Source: Cherax quadricarinatus
Taxonomy: Eukaryota > Arthropoda > Malacostraca > Decapoda > Parastacidae
Reading direction: 5' to 3'
Length of the DNA: 64,000 nucleotides
NCBI RefSeq assembly: GCF_038502225.1
Contig: NW_027195400.1
Coordinates: forward strand, 124,001-188,000
The position numbers were made by a program, and so were the translations under genes. The notes beneath the pieces were generated by a model, which worked only from the letters and a program-made list of their open reading frames with translations, was not told where the DNA came from and searched no databases. Below, in pieces: positions 1-10,024 of this stretch (position 1 is its first letter; each line of letters starts with the position of its first letter).

Positions 1-1104
1 ACTGTGCTGGCATGCAGGTACACACTGTGCTGGCATGCAGGTACACACTGTGCTGGCATGCAGGTACACACTGTGCTGGCATGCAGGTACACACTGTGCT
101 GGCATGCAGGTACACACTGTGCTGGCATGCAGGTACACACTGTGCTGGCATGCAGGTACACACTGTGCTGGCATGCAGGTACACACTGTGCTGGCATGCA
201 GGTACACACTGTGCTGGCATGCAGGTACACACTGTGCTGGCATGCAGGTACACACTGTGCTGGCATGCAGGTACACACTGTGCTGGCATGCAGGTACACA
301 CTGTGCTGGCATGCTGGTACACACTGTGCTGGCATGCAGGTACACACTGTGCTGGCATGCAGGTACACACTGTGCTGGCATGCAGGTACACACTGTGCTG
401 GCATGCTGGTACACACTGTGCTGGCATGCAGGTACACACTGTGCTGGCATGCAGGTACACACTGTGCTGGCATGCAGGTACACACTGTGCTGGCATGCAG
501 GTACACACTGTGCTGGCATGCAGGTACACACTGTGCTGGCATGCTGGTACACACTGTGCTGGCATGCTGGTACACACTGTGCTGGCATGCTGGTACACAC
601 TGTGCTGGCATGCAGGTACACACTGTGCTGGCATGCAGGTACACACTGTGCTGGCATGCAGGTACACACTGTGCTGGCATGCAGGTACACACTGTGCTGG
701 CATGCAGGTACACACTGTGCTGGCATGCAGGTACACACTGTGCTGGCATGCAGGTACACACTGTGCTGGCATGCTGGTACACACTGTGCTGGCATGCAGG
801 TACACACTGTGCTGGCATGCAGGTACACACTGTGCTGGCATGCAGGTACACACTGTGCTGGCATGCAGGTACACACTGTGCTGGCATGCAGGTACACACT
901 GTGCTGGCATGCAGGTACACACTGTGCTGGCATGCAGGTACACACTGTGCTGGCATGCAGGTACACACTGTGCTGGCATGCAGGTACACACTGTGCTGGC
1001 ATGCAGGTACACACTGTGCTGGCATGCAGGTACACACTGTGCTGGCATGCAGGTACACACTGTGCTGGCATGCAGGTACACACTGTGCTGGCATGCAGGT
1101 ACAC
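1..1104. repeat. 23-bp satellite array, 48 units
   Basis: Forty-eight uninterrupted head-to-tail units of 23 bp, each containing GGCATGCAGG followed by GTACAC. The array starts at the window edge, so it probably extends further left. The only variation I see is one A-to-T change (GCATGCAGG to GCATGCTGG), present in six units with the T at 315, 407, 545, 568, 591 and 775. Because 23 is not a multiple of three and the unit has no stop in any phase, all six reading frames are open throughout. The long plus-strand open frames are therefore products of the repeat and not genes. The array ends abruptly at 1104. Confidence 0.97.
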
Positions 1105-1362
1105 GAAAATTTTTGCTTGGTATGTGACCTTTCTTTGGAATACAACTCGCGTGCTAGAACTTATATGGGTCAAAATGAGTCATGACATCGTGTGCTACCC
1201 TTGTTTACAAAGCCAGGACTGCCCACATTTAATTCATCTAATGCGTACACAGCTCTAATATACATTACTTAGGTTTGCATACTGTAACAACCCGCACTGT
1301 AACTGCGAATTTTTACGTGATTTTGTGTTTTGTCGTATAAATTTTTAGTAAATTCATTAACC
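1105..1362. other. Unassigned DNA, perhaps Tigger leader
   Basis: AT-rich sequence between the satellite and the Tigger ATG. The last 60 bases (T-rich, ending in ATTAACC just before the ATG) resemble the leader of Tigger elements. No terminal inverted repeat is visible, so the left end of that transposon may have been lost where the satellite now begins. Confidence 0.4.
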
Positions 1363-2006
1363 ATGAGTTCTAAGAAAGTTAATGAGAAGAACCAAGCAAT
1401 GAAGGAAATAGTACAGCGGAGGACATTGTCTCTGGGCAGGTCCATGAGTCTGGATGTGTGATGGTGATGTGGAGGAGTTAGTGGAGGAGCACAGGGAAGA
1501 GCTGACCACTGAGGAGTTACAGGAACTTGAGAAGGAGGAGCACAAGTCTAAGATGGATGCACTCTCTTCAGGCTCGGAAGAGGAGATAGAGGTAGTACCT
1601 ACTTCATTAATCAAGGAAATCTTTGCCAAATAGATGGACGTCAAAAACTTTGCAGAGCAGTACCACCCCAACAAATCCCAAACAAGCCATAATAGCAGTG
1701 TCTGGAAATATCACACCCCTCAAGGGAGGTTCCTTGATGCTGGTGAGGGGCTCTTGATCTAGGGAATTGGATCTGTGCTCCAGTTCCCTGAATTGAGCCT
1801 GAATACCTTCCATCCCCCCACATGCGCTGTATAATCCTATGGGTTTAGCGCTCCTGTCATTATAATAATAATAATAATAATGGAATGACCAGACAATGTC
1901 ACATTTCCAAAACATCCTGAGGAGAAGGCAGAAGCAAAGTTCTTTGGTGAGCTTCAACCAGGTCGAAATAGGGAAAAGAGAAGGGGACTCTCCTTCCAAA
2001 CAATAA
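1363..2006 (+). pseudogene. Tigger/pogo transposase relic, internally deleted
   Basis: Broken coding sequence of a Tigger-type (pogo/CENP-B-related DDE) transposase. At 1363 an ATG begins MSSKKVNEKNQAMKEI and soon reaches a stop. From 1466 a second open stretch reads DVEELVEEHREELTTEELQE, then a glutamate-rich segment, a stop at 1631 and FAEQYHPNK. After the short element at 1716-1880 the frame resumes with NDQTMSHFQNILRRRQKQSS and ends at 2004. These match the N-terminal start and the acidic C-terminal region of Tigger proteins. The HTH and DDE catalytic core that should lie between is missing, so the copy is an old internally deleted remnant. Family assignment rests on recognising these motifs; no alignment was run. 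Confidence 0.75.
1716..1880 (+). mobile_element. Short I-a-ended element, copy 1
   Basis: Begins CCCCTCAAGG and ends in a run of TAA repeats. It has the GGTTCCTTGATGCTGG head and the GCGCTGTATAATCC tail also seen at 8908-9066 and 21924-22092. It interrupts the Tigger C-terminal coding region. The flanks TGGAAATATCACA and TGGAATGACCAGA look like a decayed 13-bp target-site duplication (9 of 13 match). It is therefore younger than the Tigger copy it entered. Confidence 0.85.
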
Positions 2007-2225
2007 CATTTCCTCCTGCCTTCTCAGCACTATCCTGGTAGGCACTCGACTCTTTTCAGCAAAATAAAGTGAGGTTAAATTTGCATTTATTTCATCTAAT
2101 TCTTTTGTATTTACATATTTTAGTATTAAGCAGTGTTTAAATTATTTTTACAACCCCATCATTGTATAATATGCCAATAACAATAGGATTTTTTTCATGG
2201 GAAATGATTAATCATTTTCCTTATA

Positions 2226-3098
2226 CAATGGAACCTCGGCTTATGAGTGCCCCACCATGCGAACTTTTCAGGATACGAACCGTCATTCAGTCGATTTTTT
2301 GCTTCTGGATATGAACAAAATTTGAAGGTGTGTACTTCCTCCTCAAGGGAGGTTCCTTAAATAAATAAATAAATAAAATAGTTATTTCTTTGCAAAGGTT
2401 GCAATGTGTGTTTACATATAACATGATTGGAGCAAAGAAAGCCACTATCATGCCGAGGCATTTCAGGCAGATTTAACCTAATACTTATAGACTACTTAAG
2501 TCTAGACAGGTGAAAAGTAGTGGTTACCAATGTTTTGCTGATGGTGGTGCCAACTATTGGCAGCCTTTTATTATTATTATTAGTAGTAGTAGTAGTAGTA
2601 GTAGTACGTACATGGTGAGGGGCAATAGATCTATGGAATTGGATCTGTGTTCCAGTTCCCTAAATTAAGCCTGAATCAATATAATAATAATACATATATA
2701 ATAATAATGTACTATAACAATAATGCAATAATAGACGGCTTCAAAAGGCCGTCACTAGGTGGCAGTGAATACCACAACAATGCGGGAGCAGTTATAGCCG
2801 CCTCCACTTGTCACATAATGACATATTTTATTCTAGAGTATATATATCAGGTTTCTATGTTATTTATATTGTTTATTATGTCATATTAGAGCAATTGTGA
2901 TAGATAAATAAGCTGTAGAGTTGATATTAGCTCTTTATTTAAGTGTATTTTTCCTCTCTCTGAGAGCAGGAATTCCACTGGAAAGGATTAATGGCTTTTC
3001 AGTTAATTTAAATGAAGAAAACTGACTCAGCATACGAACAAATCAGGATACGAACAAGGTCACGGAATGGATTAAGTTCATAAGCCGAGGTTTCACTG
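2226..3098. mobile_element. Tigger/pogo-type TIR element, no transposase
   Basis: The ends are inverted repeats of about 25 bp: CAATGGAACCTCGGCTTATG at 2226, and the reverse complement of CAGTGAAACCTCGGCTTATG ending at 3098. A TA precedes the left end, as expected for this superfamily, and CA follows the right end, so one duplicated copy has changed. The motif GGATACGAAC recurs inside near both ends. The interior codes for nothing I recognise and includes short-element pieces and (TTA)n/(GTA)n runs. It is best read as a non-autonomous derivative of a Tigger-like element. Confidence 0.65.
2338..2705 (+). mobile_element. Short I-a-ended element, split copy
   Basis: The head (CCTCAAGGGAGGTTCCTT) lies at 2340-2357. 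The next recognisable part (TGGTGAGGGGCAATAGATCT onward) starts near 2610 and runs to about 2690 before TAA repeats. About 250 bp of other sequence, with AATA and GTA repeats, sits between them. The simplest reading is one short element interrupted or rearranged inside its head; two truncated copies are also possible. Confidence 0.55.
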
Positions 3099-3318
3099 CA
3101 TTTGAAAGTGCTCATATAATGATATAAATCTTTGGCAGTTTTTTATTAGTTTTATATTCCATTTTTCGTGACTATTTTTTTTTTTTTTTTGTATTGTGGT
3201 CTTTATGAGTAACAATGTTAAAGTTATATAATACAGGTACTCCTCATATAACAACCTACCTGTTTAAAGATCACTCAGACTTATGACCAGCTCTCCAACC
3301 AGTCAGTATTGTAAGCTG

Positions 3319-6006
3319 TTTACCTGGAGTTTACCTGGAGAGAGTTTCACGGGTCAATGCATACGCGGCCCGGTCTGTGACCAGGCCTCCTGGTGGATCA
3401 GCGCCTGATCAACCAGGCTGTTGCTGCTGGCTGCACGCAAACCAACGTACGAGCCACAGCCCGGCTGATCAGGAACTGACTTTAGGTGCTTGTCCAGTGC
3501 CAGCTTGAAGACTGCCAGGGGTCTGTTGGTAATCCCCCTTATGTGTGCTGGGAGGCAGTTGAACAGTCTCGGGCCCCTGACACTTATTGTATGGTCTCTT
3601 AACGTGCTAGTGACACCCCTGCTTTTCATTGGGGGGATGGTGCATCGTCTGCCAAGTCTTTTGCTTTCGTAGTGAGTGATTTTCGTGTGCAAGTTCGGTA
3701 CTAGTCCCTCTAGGATTTTCCAGGTGTATATAATCATGTATCTCTCCCTCCTGCGTTCCAGGGAATACAGGTTTAGAAACCTCAAGCGCTCCCAGTAATT
3801 GAGGTGTTTTATCTCCGTTATGCGTGCCGTGAAAGTTCTCTGTACATTTTCTAGGTCGGCAATTTCACCTGCCTTGAAAGGTGCTGTTAGAGTGCAGCAA
3901 TATTCCAGCCTAGATAGAACAAGTGACCTGAAGAGTGTCATCATGGGCTTGGCCTCCCTAGTTTTGAAGGTTCTCATTATCCATCCTGTCATTTTTCTAG
4001 CAGATGCGATTGATACAATGTTATGGTCCTTGAAGGTGAGATCCTCCGACATAATCACTCCCAGGTCTTTGACGTTGGTGTTTCGCTCTATTTTGTGGCC
4101 AGAATTTGTTTTGTACTCTGATGAAGATTTAATTTCCTCATGTTTACCATATCTGAGTAATTGACATTTCTCATCATTGAACTTCATATTGTTTTCTGCA
4201 GCCCACTGAAAGATTTGGTTGATGTCCGCCTGGAGCCTTGCAGTGTCTGCAATGGAAGACACTGTCATGCAGATTCTGGTGTCATCTGCAAAGGAAGACA
4301 CGGTGCTGTGGCTGACATCCTTGTCTATGTCGGATATGAGGATGAGGAACAAGATGGGAGCTAGTACTGTGCCTTGTGGAACAGAGCTTTTCACCGTAGC
4401 TGCCTCGGACTTTACTCTGTTGACGACTACTCTCTGTGTTCTGTTAGAGAGGAAATTATAGATCCATCGACTGACTTTTCCTGTTATTCCTTTAGCGCGC
4501 ATTTTGTGCGCTATTACGCCATGGTCACACTTGTCGAAGGCTTTTGCAAAGTCTGTATATATTACATCTGCATTCTTTTTGTCTTCTAGTGCATTTAGGA
4601 CCTTGTCGTAGTGATCCAGTAGTTGAGACAGACAGGAGCGACCTGTTCTAAACCCATGTTGCCCTGGGTTGTGTAACTGATGGGTTTCTAGATGGGTGGT
4701 GATCTTGCTTCTTAGGACCCTTTCAAAGATTTTTATGATATGGGATGTTAGTGCTATTGGTCTGTAGTTCTTTGCTGTTGCTTTACTGCCCCCTTTGTGG
4801 AGTGGGGCTATGTCTGTTGTTTTTAGTAACTGAGGGACGACCCCCGTGTCCATGCTCCCTCTCCATAGGATGGAAAAGGCTCGTGATAGGGGCTTCTTGC
4901 AGTTCTTGATGAACACAGAGTTCCATGAGTCTGGCCCTGGGGCAGAGTGCATGGGCATGTCATTTATCGCCTGTTCGAAGTCATTTGGCGTCAGGATAAC
5001 ATCGGATAGGCTTGTGTTAATCAAATTTTGTGGCTCTCTCATAAAAAATTCATTTTGATCTTCGACTCTCAGTCTGGTTAGCGGCTTGCTAAAAACTGAG
5101 TCATATTGGGACTTGAGTAGCTCACTCATTTCCTTGCTGTCATCTGTGTAGGACCCATCTTGTTTAAGTAGGGGCCCAATACTGGGCGTTGTTCTCGATT
5201 TTGATTTGGCATAGGAGAAGAAATACTTTGGGTTTCTTTCGATTTCATTTATGGCTTTTAGTTCTTCCCGCGATTCCTGACTCCTAAAGGATTCTTTTAG
5301 CTTAAGTTCGATGCTTGCTATTTCTCTGAGCAGTGTCTCCCTGCGCATTTCAGATATATTGACCTCTTTTAGCCGCTCTGTTATTCTTTTCCGTCGCCTG
5401 TAAAGGGAGCGCCTGTCTCTTTCTATTTTACATCTACTCCTCCTTTTTCTTAGAGGAATAAGCCTTGTGCATACATCGAGTGCCACCGAGTTGATCTGTT
5501 CTAGGCATAAGTTTGGGTCTGTGTTGCTTAGTATATCTTCCCAGCTTATATCGGTTAGGACTTGGTTTACTTGGTCTCACTTTATGTTTTTGTTATTGAA
5601 GTTGAATTTGGTGAATGCTCCCTCGTGACTAGTCTCATTTTGTCGGTCTGGGGCTCCTCGCATACATGTCTGAACCTCAATTATGTTGTGATCTGAGTAT
5701 ATTGTTTTTGATATGGTGACATTTCTTATCAGATCATCATTGTTAGTGAATATGAGGTCTAGTGTATTCTCCAGTCTAGTAGGCTCTATTATTTGCTGGT
5801 TTAAATTGAATTTTGTGCAGAGATTTAAAAGCTCGTGTGAGTGTGAGTTTTCATCAGAGCTGCCTCCTGGTGTTATTACTGCAACAATATTATTTGCTAT
5901 ATTCCTCCATTTTAGGTGCCTTAAGTTGAAATCCCCCAGGAGCAAGATGTTGGGTGCAGGAGCTGGAAGATTTTCCAGACAGTGGTCAATTTTTAACAGC
6001 TGTTCC
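3319..6006 (-). mobile_element. CR1-like LINE (family CR1-a), 5'-truncated
   Basis: Minus-strand LINE with its 3' end at 3319. The end is two copies of an 11-bp repeat (ACTCCAGGTAA in sense), the kind of short tandem repeat that terminates CR1 elements. Homology with the copy at 59741-62814 stops near 6006, inside the endonuclease domain, so about 400 bp of 5' sequence is missing compared with that copy. The 3' UTR is GC-rich with the GGCCCGGTCTGTGACC motif. No convincing target-site duplication was found, which is common for CR1. Confidence 0.85.
3354..6006 (-). pseudogene. CR1-a endonuclease/reverse transcriptase, one nonsense change
   Basis: Single ORF of a CR1-like LINE. The upstream part (to 5577) is the C-terminal half of the apurinic-type endonuclease, with LLGDFNLRHLKW and YSDHNIIEV. 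After an in-frame TGA at 5577-5579 (TGG, Trp, in the copy at 59741) the frame continues to 3354. That section holds a basic linker, then the reverse transcriptase: YTDFAKAFDKCDHGV, SVPQGTVLAPILF and SSFADDTRICM with the catalytic FADD. The conserved C-terminus is RGPRLFNCLPAHIRG. There is no RNase H domain, as expected for CR1. One stop in about 880 codons implies modest age. Confidence 0.85.
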
Positions 6007-6224
6007 GAAGTTTAGTCGTGGAAACGGCAAAGCATCTCAGTATCAAGCATCTCATTTCTCATTGACCCTTAGTCGGTCAGTACTCACTAACTATAGTTAG
6101 TCAAGTCAGTAAGTCACTTAGTCCAGTCAGTAAGTCAAGTCACTATAGTCAGTCAGTCAGTCAGTCCCATCCCTGGCAACCCCCTCCCCCCAACTCTTCA
6201 TAGATCTAAACTTACTCCCTGTTC
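6007..6224. repeat. CAGT/GTCA-rich simple sequence and spacer
   Basis: From about 6071 to 6168 the sequence is a loose mixture of AGTCAGT, AAGTCA and (CAGT)n units ending in a run of CAGT repeats. Nothing coding is visible. Confidence 0.6.
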
Positions 6225-6556
6225 AGAACATCCACATTTACTACTGTGCAATCTAAATCTACAGGACCTTAAATTCCAATATTAACCTTGACCTAAAACC
6301 CTTTCTTGATAGTTGTGACAGGACCCACAGGCATAACACCAGACACAAACATCTCTATGACATTCCCCGTGTCCGACTAAACCTTTACAAAAATTCAGTG
6401 TATGTCAAAGGCCTTAAAATCTGGAAAACACTACCTGAAAACTCTAGAACTGCAGACACATTCATCACCTTCAAAACTACCATTAGAAAACATAAGTGTC
6501 TCAATTCTTCAACTTGTCGGTTTTCTAAACCATTCATCACAACTGCATGTAGTTAA
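6225..6556 (+). pseudogene. C-terminal remnant of an unclassified LINE ORF
   Basis: An 82-codon open stretch (6308-6553, stop 6554-6556) reads HLYDIPRVRLNLYKNSVYVK, then GLKIWKTLPENSRTADTFIT. This pattern (basic residues, then a tryptophan and L-P before the end) is typical of the extreme C-terminus of CR1/L2-type and other LINE polyproteins. It does not match CR1-a, CR1-b or the LINE at 62815. No RT core is attached, so only the 3' end survives. The clade cannot be set from this fragment. Confidence 0.45.
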
Positions 6557-6566
6557 TAAACACATA

Positions 6567-6599
6567 ACTGACACTACTGTCACTGACAGTAGTGTCAGT
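6567..6599. repeat. Perfect 16-bp palindrome, 1-nt spacer
   Basis: Arms ACTGACACTACTGTCA (6567-6582) and its exact reverse complement (6584-6599) flank a single C. It lies 10 bp past the stop of the LINE remnant at 6308-6556, so it may be a 3'-end hairpin of that element. Confidence 0.8.
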
Positions 6600-6637
6600 G
6601 TAGGTTACTGAGCAGTGGACGTGGAAAGGAATTTAAG

Positions 6638-6819
6638 CAGAGGTGGCTCATGCGGGGGTTCTGCAGCACCCCCTATTTTCTTTAACTCTTTGATTATATA
6701 ATGTACAAGTATAAAGAAAGATTTAAAGGGAAAAAAAATGACATATTTAATGTTAGCGATAATACTGAGTGAAAATAGTGGGTGCTGCAGTTCCACAGCA
6801 CCCTCGTATGAGTCCACTG
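6638..6819. mobile_element. 182-bp TIR element with hAT-like ends
   Basis: The two ends are long imperfect inverted repeats of about 45 bp. The left starts CAGAGGTGGCTCATGCGGGG; the right, reverse-complemented, starts CAGTGGACTCATACGAGGG. Both contain CTGCAGCACCC and run inward to CTATTTTC. CAGNGGTG starts suggest hAT, but the 8-bp flanks do not match, so the class is uncertain. No coding capacity. Confidence 0.6.
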
Positions 6820-7351
6820 GGTGGACATCTTTTCAGTATAAATGTTACAAACCTCGACTTTTATTCACTATGCACACACACACACACACATCTTTACTTT
6901 CCTTGGTCCAGGTTTAATGCTTAGTTTGACATTATTATTACAGGAGGTCCCTGTTTTCATAGCTGTTATGTTCCTGACCCTCGCTGATAAGTGACAGTTG
7001 TTGGCGAGTGGAAAAGTTTTTTTTCAATATCGAAAGGGTCCGAAATGCCCGATAACATGTTTACACTATAATATATTAAGTGCTCAGTACAGCTTGGCAT
7101 AAAAAAATCACATACAAAAGTAAAATAAATACAAAATACATATAATACTTAAAACATGACACCGGTAACTCTTCCCTGACACAACTGTTGTGCAAAGCAG
7201 CAGAAAAAGCACCAAACAATAACTAAATTGAAAACTGCTGAAAAATTGAGAGCAGTAAAGAGGGAGCAGAAAACACAGGGCTTTCCTATATTACTTTCCT
7301 TGGTGTTTTGTAATACATAGTTCTTAATCCTGTAATATTTCCTTTCCTACC
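6820..7351. other. No gene seen
   Basis: AT-rich sequence with a short (CA)n run near 6872-6889. No long open frame or recognisable element was found. Confidence 0.6.
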
Positions 7352-8130
7352 TAAGAGGCCTGGTCTGTGACCGAGCCCAGGGGGAGCCTAGGAGGCCTGG
7401 TCTGTGACCGAGCCCAGGGGGAGCCTAGGAGGCCTGGTCTGTGACCAAGCCCAGGGGGAGCCTAGGAGGCATGGTCTGTGACCGAGCCCAGGGGGAGCCT
7501 AGGAGGCCTGGTCTGTGACCAAGCCCAGGGGGAGCCTAGGAGGCATGGTCTGTGACCAAGCCCAGGGGGAGCCTAGGAGGCATGGTCTGTGACCGAGCCC
7601 AGGGGGAGCCTAGGAGGCCTGGTCTGTGACCGAGCCCAGGGGGAGCCTAGGAGGCATGGTCTGTGACCGAGCCCAGGGGGAGTCTAGGAGGCCTGGTCTG
7701 TGACCAAGCCCAGGGGGAGCCTAGGAGGCTTGGTCTGTGACTGAGCCCAGGGGGAGCCTAGAAGGCCTGGTCTGTGACCAAGCCCAGGGGGAGCCTGACC
7801 AAGCCCAGGGGGAGCCTAGAAGGCCTGGTCTGTGACCAAGCCCAGGGGGAGCCTAGGAGGCCTGGTCTGTGACCGAGCCCAGGGGAGCCTAGGAGGCCTG
7901 GTCTGTGACCAAGCCCAGGGGGAGCCTAGGAGGCCTGGTCTGTGACTGAGCCCAGGGGGAGCCTAGGAGGCCTGGTCTGTGACCAAGCCCAGGGGGAGCC
8001 TAGGAGGCCTGATGTCTGGTCTGTGACTGAGCCCAGGGGGAGCCTAGGAGGCCTGGTGTCTGGTCTGTGACTGAGCCCAGGGGGAACCTAGGGGGCCTGG
8101 TCTGTGACCGAGCCCAGGGGGAGATAATCC
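7352..8130. repeat. 37-bp minisatellite, about 21 units
   Basis: Direct repeats of 37 bp containing AGGCCTGGTCTGTGACC, then RAGCCCAGGGGGAGCCT. Variants are mostly C/T and G/A changes at GACCGAG/GACCAAG/GACTGAG and GGCCTGG/GGCATGG. Some units are truncated (about 7798) or carry an insertion of TGATGTCTGG type (about 8010-8065). The GGCCTGGTCTGTGACC core is close to the 3' UTR palindrome of CR1-a (GGCCCGGTCTGTGACCAGGCC). Confidence 0.95.
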
Positions 8131-8277
8131 CCACAACCACTATATAATTTCCAACTTTTTTTTATTCAATTTTAGTGAATAATTAATGAGGCTTCCAGGC
8201 ATTTTTGACATTGAAAGTCATCACAGGACACATCTTTAGATGTAGTATTGATGGTAGAATTACCAACAGTATGTTAG

Positions 8278-8623
8278 ATAAATGGACACAAGTGCCATTA
8301 ATGTGACATTTTATTGTAGCAACGTTTTGCTCTCCAGGAGCTTTGTCAAACCCATTACAAACAATACATGAACACAGAGAGTATTTATAGGTATATTGTG
8401 AGGTGCAAAGCATAATATAATCATTGTAGGCGGTGGTAGTAGTTGTAGTACTATTACTACCATGAATACTACTGCTATTACCTACAATGATTGTATTATG
8501 CTTTGCACCTCACACTATACCTATATATACTCTGTGTCCTTGTTTGTAATGTCTTAACAAAGTTCCTGCAGAGTGAATTGTTGCTACAATAAAATGTTGC
8601 ATTAGTTGCACTTGTGTCCTTAT
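8278..8623. mobile_element. Foldback element with about 160-bp inverted arms
   Basis: The left arm (8278 to about 8443) starts ATAAATGGACACAAGTG; the right arm (about 8467-8623) ends CACTTGTGTCCTTAT. They match as imperfect reverse complements over most of their length, including ACATTTTATTGTAGCAA, GAGGTGCAAAGCATAATA and AATCATTGTAGG. The spacer is about 25 bp. No transposase is encoded. It looks like a hairpin or MITE-like DNA element, though a local inverted duplication could give the same pattern. Confidence 0.8.
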
Positions 8624-8907
8624 ATCAAACACAACCTTAGACCTGTCCACTACATTATGTGGTTGTCACTTGACTTCATAGGTTACCTGATGCTGTCTCT
8701 TACCTCACTGTCATGTCATCACCTTTCTTGCCAGTATGTGTTGTTCTCAAACCTGTGTTTGTTAGGATCATAGTCCCAGAACACAAATATTTTCTAGATA
8801 TTCACATTTGCTCGTGTCTCTTTCTCGACCACTTTCCTGCGTCTACTGAAGTTGATGCTAGTGTTGGGCACTTGATGCATGGAATTGGACTTTTTCCTCT
8901 CTTAGAT

Positions 8908-9066
8908 CCTCTCAAGGAAGGTTCCTTGATGCTGGTGAGGGGCTCTTGATCTAGGGAATTGGATCTGTGCTCCAGTTCCCTGAATTGAGCCTGAATACCT
9001 TCAGTCCTCCCCCCTACATGCGCTGTATAATTCTATGAGTTTAGCGCTCCCCCTTAATTGTAATAA
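8908..9066 (+). mobile_element. Short I-a-ended element, copy with TSD
   Basis: About 159 bp from CCTCTCAAGGAAGGTTCC to a short TAATAA tail. It is flanked by TCCTCTCTTAGAT (8895-8907) and TCCTCTCTTGGAT (9067-9079), a 13-bp target-site duplication with one change. No coding capacity. The 3' part reads GCGCTGTATAATTCTATGAG and then TTTAGCGCTCCC. Confidence 0.9.
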
Positions 9067-9137
9067 TCCTCTCTTGGATTGAATTGGCCTGCCTCTCATT
9101 GACACTTGTAGATTTAGCTCTTAGTTATGATTATAGC

Positions 9138-9185
9138 TAGCACTGTATAGCCCTTGTGGCTTAGCGCTTCTTTTTGATTATAATA
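9138..9185 (+). mobile_element. Solo 3' tail of I-a LINE
   Basis: About 48 bp matching the last bases of I-a (CTGTATAGCCCTTGTGGCTT, AGCGCTTCTTTTTGATTATA) with no LINE body upstream. It is an extreme 5' truncation and shows how short an I-a insertion can be. Confidence 0.65.
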
Positions 9186-10024
9186 TAATTACCTCCCATT
9201 TCCCAGGCACACTATGACCTCTGTGGGTTTTGTGCTTCACCCTTGGTAACAGAAAAAGTAAAAGTTAATGAAAATGGCACCAGGTTGCCATCTACTGTCC
9301 TCTTCAAGGGGGGCTCCTTGGCGTGGTGAAGAGGCTCTTGGTCTGAGGAATTAGACCTGTCGGTCTTCTTCCTCAGACCGAACCTAATTACCCCCCAATC
9401 TCCCCTCCCCAATCCCATCCTCCCCTTTTTCCTTTCCTCCTCCTCCTCCCCACCCCTCCCTTTTGCCCTTCCTCTTTTCGGCCTTTGGGATTTCTCCCAC
9501 AGGCGCACTAGTTCCTAGGTAGGGGAAAGGATACCGGGGTCCATCCCATTCCGTTGAGGTTCTTAGCGGTGGCGTAGTTTGCCATGGAATCTGGATCGCC
9601 TGGGGATGTCCCGATCCCTCTCCGGTATCCCGGAGTAGCTTTGGGTGTCTTTCGGGCGACGGGTGTATCTCTGGAAGCCACCTTTCGGATTCCGGGGGTG
9701 GTGGCCGAAGGAGGTATGCTTTGTGGCGGATATCCGGCCACCCTCTCTTTTGTCCACCGAGGTAGCTCGGCAGATGTGAGGTTGCTATCCCGGATTGTTA
9801 GTTTACTAGCATGATGGGTAGGGTATGGCACGGGTTCCATGCTGCATCTGCGCTACTTGCGGTGCTGAGGTCCTCTTGGGCGCGGAGGGAGATTTCTGGC
9901 CCTTTCATTCCTCCTAGGAACTATCCCTCCCTGGTCCCCCTTTTTTTATTCTTTTTTTTATTTTTATTTTCTTTTCTTCTTTCTTTTTTTTTCTTAAAAA
10001 CAAAAAGAAAGAAGTAACCTAACC

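Noticed and set aside
4..1258. Three long plus-strand open frames with Cys/His-rich 23-residue repeats
   Set aside because: They are forced by a stop-free 23-bp satellite that is open in all six frames. There is no independent evidence of a gene.
1357..1674. Minus-strand Ser-rich open frame
   Set aside because: It is the antisense of the acidic Tigger transposase C-terminus, which has a clear plus-strand match.
3490..5058. Plus-strand open frames across 3490-5058 and similar frames opposite other LINE ORFs
   Set aside because: They are antisense to CR1-a coding sequence and lack protein motifs. The same applies to frames opposite I-a, I-b and RTE ORFs.
7352..8130. CRISPR-like regular repeats
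   Set aside because: Units are contiguous 37-mers with no unique spacers, in animal DNA. It is a minisatellite. The same reasoning excludes the 23-bp and 187-bp arrays.
9584..9814. 76-codon open frame in the I-a leader
   Set aside because: Overlapped by antisense frames and without motifs. It could be an upstream ORF, but nothing supports translation.
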